From NCBI RefSeq assembly GCF_000202635.1, contig NC_015125.1, positions 310,001-374,000 on the forward strand: 64,000 bases of DNA, written 5' to 3'. This document shows positions 44,914 to 52,848 of this stretch, piece by piece (position 1 is the first letter of the stretch; every line of letters begins with the position of its first letter). This DNA is from Microbacterium testaceum StLB037. Its GTDB lineage: Bacteria > Actinomycetota > Actinomycetes > Actinomycetales > Microbacteriaceae. Both the position numbers and the translations under genes were made by a program. The notes beneath the pieces were generated by a model. That model did not search any database. It was not told the origin of the DNA and saw only the letters and a list, made by a program, of their open reading frames with translations.

Positions 44914-45243
44914 TCAGTGATTGAACAGGATGAGGAGCAGGGCGCCCAGGACTGCTGCCGCGCACACGCCGAAGCACACGTAGGCGCCCACCAGCGCGAG
45001 GCGCTTCTGCCCGTCGCTGAGCGGATTGCGCGCCGCTGCTTTGGCCGCCGCCTTCTCGGCACGGCGGCGCTGCTTGTCGGTGAGCACGGTGATGGCATCC
45101 GTGAATTCGGCGGGCGCGACCAGGGGCGGGCGACCACCGCGCACGAGCAGACGAAGTCCGAGGGCGTAGAAGGTCACCACGATCGCGGCGCCGATGATCG
45201 CGGCGATGAAGACGTGGAGGAAGGCTTCCCAGTCGATGGTCAC
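44914..45243 (-). CDS. Small membrane protein coupled to pitA
   Basis: 109 residues: one helix (about 8-28), a charged cytosolic middle rich in Lys/Arg/Ala (KQRRRAEKAAAKAAARNPLSDGQKR) and a second helix (about 85-106). I know no domain for it. Its GTG overlaps the pitA stop (GTGA), so it is made together with the transporter and may help or regulate it; this is inferred from position only. Confidence 0.78.
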   Translation of the reverse strand: MTIDWEAFLHVFIAAIIGAAIVVTFYALGLRLLVRGGRPPLVAPAEFTDAITVLTDKQRRRAEKAAAKAAARNPLSDGQKRLALVGAYVCFGVCAAAVLGALLLILFNH

Positions 45244-46454
45244 GCGTCGTCCTTCCCGGAGCGCTCGAGACGGCGTTGGCGACGCGTCGGGCCGGGCTTG
45301 CGCGGAACCTTGACGGCGGCGCCCGAGTCGGCGACCTCGCTCATCGCGTTGGCCGAGGTGACCGAATCGCGGCGCGAGCGGAGGAAGAGCCCGAGGATGA
45401 TCACGACGGCGATCACCGCGTCGACCGCGACGCCCCAGCCGCCCAGCCAGACGACGATGAGGGCGGCGGCGGCGCCGACGGCACCCGCGGCGGGGAGGGT
45501 CAGCACCCAGCCGATCATGATCCGGCCGACCGTGTTCCAGCGGACCGTGGATCCGCGGCGTCCGAGGCCCGAGCCGATGACGGAGCCGGACGCGACCTGC
45601 GTGGTCGAGAGGGCGAAGCCGAGGGCACTGGATGCCAGGATCGTGGCCGCCGTCGACGTCTCGGCCGAGAAGCCCTGGGCCGGCTTGACGTCGGTCAGAC
45701 CTTTGCCGAGGGTGCGGATGATGCGCCAGCCGCCCATGTAGGTGCCGAGCGCGATGGTGATCGCGCACGCGAGGACCACCCAGATGTGCGGATCCGGATC
45801 GGATGCCGACTGCCAGCCGACCGTGATCAACGCGAGGGTGATGACGCCCATCGTCTTCTGTGCGTCGTTGGTGCCGTGCGCGAGCGCGACGAGCGAGGAG
45901 GTGAAGATCTGCCCCCAGCGGAACCCGTCGCGACCGTCGGCCTTCGTGTCGTATCGGCGCGTGATGCCGTAGGCGATCTTGGTGACCGTGAACGCGATGA
46001 TCCCCGCCGTCAGCGGCGCGATCAGGGCGGGGAGGATGACCTTGCTGAGCACGACGCCGGTGTCGATCGCCGAGACGCCGACACCCACGAGGGTCGCCCC
46101 GATCAGACCGCCGAACAGCGCGTGCGACGAGCTGGAGGGAAGGCCGAGCAACCAGGTGAGCATGTTCCACGTGATCGCGCCGATCAAGCCGGCGAAGATG
46201 ATCGGCGGGAAGATGTCGGGCGACAGCTGATCCTCGCGGATCATGCCGCCGGAGATCGTCTTCGCGACCTCGGTCGACAGGAAGGCCCCGACGAGGTTCA
46301 GACAGGCCGCGAGGAGGACGGCGACCTTCGGCTTCAGCGCGCCGGTGGCGATGGGCGTGGCCATCGCGTTCGCGGTGTCGTGGAATCCGTTGGTGAAATC
46401 GAAGAACAGTGCCAGGCCGATGACCAGCACGATGACGAGGGCTGCGCTCTCCAC
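45240..46454 (-). CDS. pitA: Inorganic phosphate transporter, PiT family
   Basis: 404-residue permease for metal-phosphate with about eleven helices. Both PiT signatures are intact: GFHDTANAMATPIATG near the N-terminus and ALAHGTNDAQKTMGVI in the middle. The start GTG 46454 has a GGAAAG site; a GTG at 46520 would extend the protein into the PHO-box-like repeats and is unlikely. Three 11-nt repeats at 46515-46543, 61-89 nt upstream, predict control by a PhoP/RegX3-type regulator. Confidence 0.94.
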   Translation of the reverse strand: MESAALVIVLVIGLALFFDFTNGFHDTANAMATPIATGALKPKVAVLLAACLNLVGAFLSTEVAKTISGGMIREDQLSPDIFPPIIFAGLIGAITWNMLTWLLGLPSSSSHALFGGLIGATLVGVGVSAIDTGVVLSKVILPALIAPLTAGIIAFTVTKIAYGITRRYDTKADGRDGFRWGQIFTSSLVALAHGTNDAQKTMGVITLALITVGWQSASDPDPHIWVVLACAITIALGTYMGGWRIIRTLGKGLTDVKPAQGFSAETSTAATILASSALGFALSTTQVASGSVIGSGLGRRGSTVRWNTVGRIMIGWVLTLPAAGAVGAAAALIVVWLGGWGVAVDAVIAVVIILGLFLRSRRDSVTSANAMSEVADSGAAVKVPRKPGPTRRQRRLERSGKDDA

Positions 46455-46514
46455 CGTTCGCTTTCCGTGAGGAGGAAGAAGGGATGCCGACGGGATCGGC
46501 GCGACGAACGAAGA

Positions 46515-46543
46515 GTTCACCTGGAGTTCGACACCCGTTCACC
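46515..46543. promoter_or_regulatory. PHO-box-like direct repeats upstream of pitA
   Basis: GTTCACC (46515), GTTCGAC (46526) and GTTCACC (46537): three heptamers exactly 11 nt apart. Streptomyces PhoP binds direct repeats of this sequence and period. The site lies between pitA and the divergent peptidase gene; the repeats run opposite to pitA. Confidence 0.75.
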
Positions 46544-46677
46544 GAGGTCGCGTGGAAATCATGTCATCGGCGGCCACGGCGGTCAAACCGGACGGCCCGA
46601 GGCCGCGGCATCCGCAGGTTCTTCCCGGCTGGGGAACGTCCAGGCTGACGGCCCGTGCAGCCGACTAGCGTGGAGGG

Positions 46678-48792
46678 GTGACCGATATCGACGTTTCGTC
46701 CGTTCCGCCCGTCGCCGCCCGCCGTCCCGTCGCCCGCTCGCACCATGGTGACACGTTCGACGATCCCTACGAGTGGTTGCGCGCGAAGGACGACGCCGAG
46801 GTCGTCGCACACCTCGAGGCCGAGAACGCCTACACGGACGCACGCACCGCGCATCTGGCATCCCTCCGCGACGAGATCTTCGGCGAGATCAAGGGGCGCA
46901 CGCTCGAGACCGACCTGTCCGTCCCCGTGCGTCGGGGCGAGTGGTGGTACTACGGGCGCACCGTGGCCGGCGCCCAGTACGGCATCCAGTGCCGCGCTCC
47001 CCTGAGCTCGCCCGACGACTGGACCCCGCCCGCTCTCTCGCCCGACGAGCCCGTGCCCGGCGAGCAGGTGCTGTTCGACGGCAACGTCGAGGCCGAAGGC
47101 ACCGACTTCTTCTCGCTCGGCAGCTTCGAGATCTCGAACGACGGGACGCGCATGCTGTACGGCATCGACGTCGCCGGCGACGAGCGGTACACCGTGCGGG
47201 TGCGTGATCTGACGACGGGCGAGACGCTCCCCGACGAGATCCCCGGCACCTTCTCGGGAGCGACGTTCTCGCCCGACGGACGTTTCATCGTCTACACCAC
47301 CGTCGACGATGCGTGGCGGCCCGACACCGTCTGGCTGCACGAGATCGGTACGGCGGTGGATGCCGACGAGAAGCTGTTCCACGAGCCCGACGAGCGGTAC
47401 TGGGTCGGTGCCGACTTCACCCGCAGCGACCGGTACCTCGTCATCGGCGTCGGGTCGTCCATCACGTCGGAGGACCGCCTGATCGACGCCGACGACCTGC
47501 GCGGCGAGGCGCGCATCGTCTGGCCGCGGCGCGAAGGCGTCGAGTACTCCGTCGATCACGCGGTCGTCGATGGCGAGGACGTGCTGTACATCCTCCACAA
47601 CGACGACGCGCTCGATTTCGAGCTCGTCCGGGTCTCGGCATCCGATCCCGAAGGCTCGCGCGAGATCGTGGTTCCGCATCGCGGGGGCCAGCGCCTGCTC
47701 GGCGTCGACACCTTCCGTGACTGGGGCATCATCGCGTACCGGCGCGACGGGCTCGCCCGCCTCGCGATGCTCTCGTACGCCGACGGAGCGGTCGACGAGA
47801 TCACGTTCGACGAGCCGCTCTACAGCGTCGGGACCGGGGGCAACCCCGAGTGGGCGCCGCCCGTCCTTCGGGTGGGCTACGGCTCGTTCGTCACCCCCGG
47901 GACGGTGTACGACTACGTCATCGAGACCGGCGAGCTGCTCCTGCGGAAGCGTCAGCCGGTCCTCGGCGACTTCGACCCGGCGGACTACGGCCAGGCGCGT
48001 GTCTGGGCCCCCGCCGAGGACGGCACGCAGGTGCCCGTGTCGCTCGTCTGGAAGCGCTCGTTCGGCGAGCCCGGCTCCTCGCCGCGGCCGGTGCACCTCT
48101 ACGGGTACGGCTCGTACGAGCACTCGATCGAGCCGGGGTTCTCGGTGCCGCGTCTGTCGCTCCTCGACCGCGGCGTGATCTTCGCCGTCGCGCACGTGCG
48201 CGGCGGGGGCGAGATGGGTCGCCAGTGGTACGAGGACGGCAAGCTCCTCGCCAAGCGCAACACGTTCACCGACTTCGTCGCCGCGGGGCGCCACCTGGTG
48301 GCCGAGGGGTACACGACCCCCGACCGCATCGTCGCCGAGGGCGGCAGCGCCGGCGGGCTGCTCATGGGCGCCGTGGCGAACCTCGCGCCCGAGCTGTTCG
48401 CCGGGATCCTCGCGGACGTGCCGTTCGTCGACGCGCTGACCACGATCCTCGACCCCTCCCTGCCGCTGACGGTGATCGAGTGGGACGAGTGGGGCGACCC
48501 GCTGCACAACGCCGACGTGTACGCGTACATGAAGTCGTACTCGCCGTACGAGAACGTGCGCTCGGGGGTGGAGTACCCGCGGATCCTCGCGGTCACGTCG
48601 TTGAACGACACCCGCGTGCTCTATGTCGAGCCGGCCAAGTGGGTGCAGCGCCTGCGCGAGGTCGGCGCCGACGCCCTGCTGAAGTGCGAGATGGTCGCCG
48701 GACACGGCGGCGTCAGCGGCCGTTACAACGCGTGGCGCGAGCGCGCGTTCGAGCTCGCGTGGCTGCTGGATGTGCTGGGGGTGGCGGAGTAG
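46678..48792 (+). CDS. ptrB: Oligopeptidase B-type S9 peptidase
   Basis: 704-residue prolyl-oligopeptidase-family enzyme that cuts short peptides, usually after Arg/Lys. N-terminal beta-propeller (about 75-400) and C-terminal alpha/beta-hydrolase domain with the triad Ser in EGGSAGGLL, Asp in SLNDTRVLY and His in AGHGGVSGR, plus the family sequence HVRGGGEMGRQWYEDGK. Cytosolic, no signal. GTG start exactly 6 nt after TAGCGT (46666-46671), so leaderless. Confidence 0.95.
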   Translation: MTDIDVSSVPPVAARRPVARSHHGDTFDDPYEWLRAKDDAEVVAHLEAENAYTDARTAHLASLRDEIFGEIKGRTLETDLSVPVRRGEWWYYGRTVAGAQYGIQCRAPLSSPDDWTPPALSPDEPVPGEQVLFDGNVEAEGTDFFSLGSFEISNDGTRMLYGIDVAGDERYTVRVRDLTTGETLPDEIPGTFSGATFSPDGRFIVYTTVDDAWRPDTVWLHEIGTAVDADEKLFHEPDERYWVGADFTRSDRYLVIGVGSSITSEDRLIDADDLRGEARIVWPRREGVEYSVDHAVVDGEDVLYILHNDDALDFELVRVSASDPEGSREIVVPHRGGQRLLGVDTFRDWGIIAYRRDGLARLAMLSYADGAVDEITFDEPLYSVGTGGNPEWAPPVLRVGYGSFVTPGTVYDYVIETGELLLRKRQPVLGDFDPADYGQARVWAPAEDGTQVPVSLVWKRSFGEPGSSPRPVHLYGYGSYEHSIEPGFSVPRLSLLDRGVIFAVAHVRGGGEMGRQWYEDGKLLAKRNTFTDFVAAGRHLVAEGYTTPDRIVAEGGSAGGLLMGAVANLAPELFAGILADVPFVDALTTILDPSLPLTVIEWDEWGDPLHNADVYAYMKSYSPYENVRSGVEYPRILAVTSLNDTRVLYVEPAKWVQRLREVGADALLKCEMVAGHGGVSGRYNAWRERAFELAWLLDVLGVAE

Positions 48793-48885
48793 GTCGGGCC
48801 GCGGCCGCGGCCGCGGCCGCGGTCGCGGTCGTGTCGCGGTCGCGGTCGTGTCGCGGTCGCGGTCGTGTCGCGGTCGCGGTCCCGG
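48793..48885. repeat. GC-rich tandem repeat, 17-nt unit
   Basis: Directly after the ptrB stop: GCGGCC alternation, then three exact copies of a 17-nt unit (GTGTCGCGGTCGCGGTC) starting at 48831, 48848 and 48865. The period is not a multiple of three, so it is non-coding and liable to slip. Confidence 0.85.
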
Positions 48886-48948
48886 CTGGGGACGTGATCG
48901 CGGCTGGGGCTGGCGGCTGGGGCTGCGACCGCGGCTGGCGGCCGCCAT

Positions 48949-49018
48949 GTCCCACTTATGTCGGTGTATGTCCCAGTCATGGCCGGTTGGAGGCGCCTTA
49001 ACCAGCCATAAGTGGGAC
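48949..49018. repeat. Three-half-site element A (left of the endonuclease gene)
   Basis: 70 bp with GTCCCACTTATG at both ends in inverted orientation. Two half-sites run forward (48949 and 48970, 21 nt apart) and one is inverted (49000-49018). The inner pair folds into a 19-bp stem with three mismatches. It is an inverted, about 75%-identical copy of the element at 50049-50118. Confidence 0.85.
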
Positions 49019-49024
49019 GAGGTG

Positions 49025-49942
49025 TCACTGGCCGGGACGCCATCCTGCTCTGAGCAATGCGGCGCGCGCGAGACCGACGGCGGCGGCACCGTCACCGCGG
49101 AAGTGGTGGTTCAGGATGCGCACATGGTCCCAGCCCGCGTCCCGGATCGCCGCCCAGCGATCAGCGTCGCGAGCGAATTGCCGCGGGTCCTCGGCGTGCA
49201 CCCGCCCGTCGTACTCGACGGCGACGCGCCACTTCTCGAAGGCGAGGTCGACCTCCGCGATGAAATCCCCGCGCACCGAGAAGATGTCGATGTTCACGTC
49301 CGGTTCCGGCAATCCGTGGCGCACGAGGAGCAGGCGCAGACGAGTCTCCCGAGGTGACCTCACGCCCGGGCGGGCGAGGGCGAGCGCCCGCCGCAGGACA
49401 CCGCCCCTGACATCGCCCATGAGAGAGATCTCGGCATCCAGGTCCGCGACGCAGGCGATTGGCTGTCGGCCTGCCAGGAGCGCGTCGGCCCCCGCGACCA
49501 AGTCGTCGAGAGGCCACAACCGACCGCACTGTCGCCACGCGCGCACGGCGTTCTCGATCGGCATCCCCTCAGGTCCCGATTCAGTGGCCGGCTCACGAGT
49601 CTGCAATCGGTGGCCGACGACGCCCTGAGTGCGAGGCTCACGGGCGGGCCGGTGCGCCGAAACATGCAGGCGCGGCGTATAGGGCCACTCCGGCGTGCTG
49701 AGCCCCCGAAGGACGAACACCGTCTCATGGCTGAAGAACTGCCCCTCCGCGAGTCGGGGCGCGTAGGCCCGGCACCGCTCGAAGATGCTGTCGTCGTCGC
49801 CGAGCGACCGCGAGCGCACGCCGTGGAAGGGGGCGACGAGGTCGGAGGCACGGAGGCGGGTCCTGCTCGCGCCCCTTCTGAGGGCTTCCGTGACGTGGAA
49901 TCGGTCGGGCAAGGACTCCGGGAGGGGGTGGCGTCGAGTCAT
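49025..49942 (-). CDS. DUF559/Vsr-like endonuclease-domain protein with AbiEi-like N-terminus
   Basis: 305 residues. The N-terminal part (FHVTEALRRGASRTRLRASDL...PFHGVRSRSL) resembles the winged-helix start of AbiEi-type antitoxin-like proteins. The C-terminal 100 residues form a PD-(D/E)xK nuclease-like domain of the DUF559/Vsr group (FIAEVDLAFEKWRVAVEYDGRVH, then ADRWAAIRDAGWDHVRI). A DNA-cutting or DNA-binding role is inferred; no toxin partner is adjacent. Such orphan proteins are common in actinobacteria. The gene lies between two inverted 70-bp elements, one 7 nt after its stop and one 107 nt before its start. The chosen ATG is 46 codons inside the longest frame, whose extra part is not conserved-looking. 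Confidence 0.8.
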   Translation of the reverse strand: MTRRHPLPESLPDRFHVTEALRRGASRTRLRASDLVAPFHGVRSRSLGDDDSIFERCRAYAPRLAEGQFFSHETVFVLRGLSTPEWPYTPRLHVSAHRPAREPRTQGVVGHRLQTREPATESGPEGMPIENAVRAWRQCGRLWPLDDLVAGADALLAGRQPIACVADLDAEISLMGDVRGGVLRRALALARPGVRSPRETRLRLLLVRHGLPEPDVNIDIFSVRGDFIAEVDLAFEKWRVAVEYDGRVHAEDPRQFARDADRWAAIRDAGWDHVRILNHHFRGDGAAAVGLARAALLRAGWRPGQ

Positions 49943-50048
49943 GCTCCAGGATCCCGACCGACCGTCCGCACGGCCGAGTTCTCCACAGCCTTTGACGCCT
50001 GGCGTGCACCTGTGGAGGAGGCGCCCTATCTCCCGCCGACCAGAGAAT

Positions 50049-50118
50049 GTCCCACTTTTTGCTGGTGAGAAGCGCACCAATCGACCACGAGTGGGACACG
50101 CACCGCCATAAGTGGGAC
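50049..50118. repeat. Three-half-site element B (upstream of the endonuclease gene)
   Basis: Exactly 70 bp, like element A, and its approximate reverse complement. One forward half-site (50049) and two inverted ones ending at 50097 and 50118 (21 nt apart). It lies in the promoter region of the endonuclease gene and could also be its operator. Confidence 0.85.
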
Positions 50119-50190
50119 AAGGGCGCGGGAACGCGGCAAGCGCTGGCTACGCCGACTCGCGCACGCCCCCGCGTCGCGCGAACAACCAGC

Positions 50191-50284
50191 GCGGTGCGCC
50201 CAGAACCAGTGCGGCGCGAGGGACTAACGCGGCGCGCCCAGAATCAGTGCGGCGCGAAGGACCAGCGCGGTGCGCCCAGAACCC
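50191..50284. repeat. Imperfect tandem repeat, 38-nt unit
   Basis: GCGGYGCGCCCAGAAYC starts at 50191, 50229 and 50267, giving two and a half units. Non-coding. Together with element B it accounts for most of the 415-nt gap between the endonuclease and pfkA genes. Confidence 0.8.
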
Positions 50285-50311
50285 GCGCCGCGCGCACGCA
50301 GCGCACACGCC

Positions 50312-50345
50312 GACGCCCCGCCCCGCGCGAGCGGAACGGGGCGTC
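50312..50345 (-). terminator. pfkA terminator
   Basis: GACGCCCCG / CGGGGCGTC stem of 9 bp with a 16-nt loop, 12 nt after the pfkA stop; no T-run. Confidence 0.55.
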
Positions 50346-50357
50346 GAAGCGGAATGC

Positions 50358-51386
<1,029 letters not shown>

Positions 51387-51539
51387 GGGCAAAGTCCTCA
51401 AGTGCTGTGGTTCGGGTGGAGGGTCGGCGCCGTTGCCGTCTTCGACCCTATCGCCGCGGGCGGGAACGGTGCCACACGGCGAGTCCGGATGCCGACGCCG
51501 GAGCCGTCCCACCCCCGTCCGAAGGGCACGAACGAACCG

Positions 51540-52595
51540 TCAGGCGACGCGCCAGGCCGGGCCGTCGCACACCCACTCCTCCTCCGGCGCCGATGGTTCG
51601 ACCGGGGTGAACCAGAACGTCTCGTCGGGTCCCCACCCGGCCACGGTGCTGGCACCGAGGTCACCGAGTTCGATGACCCGACCCGCCGTGGCGAGATATC
51701 CGCTCACGCTCAGGTGCACCCCCGCGGCTTCCCCCGCGACGGCCGCCCAGTCGGGTTGCACCCACATCCCTTCGCGGCCCGTCGTCCACTCCCAGACGTT
51801 GCGTCGGCTCGCGGTCAGAGGGAACGGATGCCGCCGGCACAGCGCCGCCCAGGCCTCGGGGCCGTCGATCTCGATGACCTCGCCGTCCGGTGCAGCGATG
51901 GGCTGAACGTGTGCGGACGTCCATCCCAGGGAGTCTTCGACGAGCGTGAGACCGACCGGTCCCCCGGCTGCGCGCACGCGCGTCGAGCGGGGAAGGCGGG
52001 CGGCAGGCGTCGACCACCACGAGCCGGAGCGGCGGACGTTGTCGAGCTGCTGCGCGAAGTCGACCTCTTCCGCGACCTGCTCGCTGCGCCACCGGGCGGA
52101 GATCTCATCGGGGGCCTCCGTCGACGCGGGATAGTTCTCCCAGCGGACCCTCGCCTGCGCGTTCCGCTCGACCCCGCTCTCCCACCACTCGATTCCCGGA
52201 GTGCCGGCCACCGCCGCCGCGACCCTCTCGAGCACCGGACGCAGCTCTTCGGTTCCGGCCAGCACGTCCTCACCGGAGGGCGGCTGCCAGTACGCGGCGA
52301 GGTCGACGGCGATGGACAGCGCCTCGAAGAGCAGCGCGTCCGTCAGCTCGGGCATCGCGACGCGCTCCAGCGCGGCTGCGGCTTCGGCGGGCGACACCTC
52401 GGGCTCGGTGAACGATGATGAATCGCCTCCGATGGCGAGGATGGTCCCCGGATTCTCGGCGAGCGCTCGCGCGGCCCATGACACGGCCCACGTCGCGTCC
52501 CGCACCGCCGGCCCGTCGGGGGCCAGCCGCAGGACCTCCAGACACAGACGGCGCCCACGCGGGCCCGCGAGAAGCATGTCGACGGTGAGAGGCAT
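51540..52595 (-). CDS. Protein of unknown function
   Basis: 351 residues, cytosolic, with no motif that I recognise. The N-terminal half is helical and Ala-rich (ending near LAAYWQPPSGEDVLAG). The C-terminal half is rich in Trp (RRNVWEWTTGREGMWVQPDW, WGPDETFWFTP) and probably beta-structured, suggesting a ligand-binding or immunity-like fold. Coding quality is good: normal codon bias and a clear start, with TAGGGT (52602-52607) exactly 6 nt before ATG 52595. It stands alone between pfkA and a helicase gene. Confidence 0.75.
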   Translation of the reverse strand: MPLTVDMLLAGPRGRRLCLEVLRLAPDGPAVRDATWAVSWAARALAENPGTILAIGGDSSSFTEPEVSPAEAAAALERVAMPELTDALLFEALSIAVDLAAYWQPPSGEDVLAGTEELRPVLERVAAAVAGTPGIEWWESGVERNAQARVRWENYPASTEAPDEISARWRSEQVAEEVDFAQQLDNVRRSGSWWSTPAARLPRSTRVRAAGGPVGLTLVEDSLGWTSAHVQPIAAPDGEVIEIDGPEAWAALCRRHPFPLTASRRNVWEWTTGREGMWVQPDWAAVAGEAAGVHLSVSGYLATAGRVIELGDLGASTVAGWGPDETFWFTPVEPSAPEEEWVCDGPAWRVA

Positions 52596-52642
52596 GCCCC
52601 GACCCTAGCGAGGGGCACCGACAGGGAGGCGGCGGGGTGTGC

Positions 52643-52748
52643 GGTCCCTTCGACAGGCTCAGGGACCTCCTCGACACCACCTCGGCCCCTTCGACAGGGT
52701 CAGGGACCCCGATGACACCACCCCGCCCCTTCGACAGGCTCAGGGACC
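52643..52748. repeat. Cluster of three 25-nt hairpin repeats
   Basis: GGTCCCT/AGGGACC-type units with TCGACAGG(C/G)TC loops at 52643-52667, about 52685-52708 and about 52724-52748, all in the same orientation, between two minus-strand genes. Confidence 0.85.
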
Positions 52749-52803
52749 TGCGCGCCACCCCCTCGCCAAGCTGAGGAAGCTACGCCGCGCCGCGGGAACA
52801 CAC

Positions 52804-52835
52804 GAACGCCCCGAGGTCGAGACCCCGGGGCGTTC
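52804..52835 (-). terminator. Terminator after the SNF2 gene
   Basis: GAACGCCCCG / CGGGGCGTTC, 10 bp with a 12-nt loop that can itself pair GGTC with GACC; starts 14 nt after the stop. Confidence 0.75.
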
Positions 52836-52848
52836 GAGAGGCGACGGC

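Noticed and set aside
50047..50150. Small conserved peptide ending in HRHKWD encoded in elements A and B
   Set aside because: Both elements can be read in the same frame, but only one has a start codon, most differences change the amino acid, and the palindromic DNA explains the similarity.
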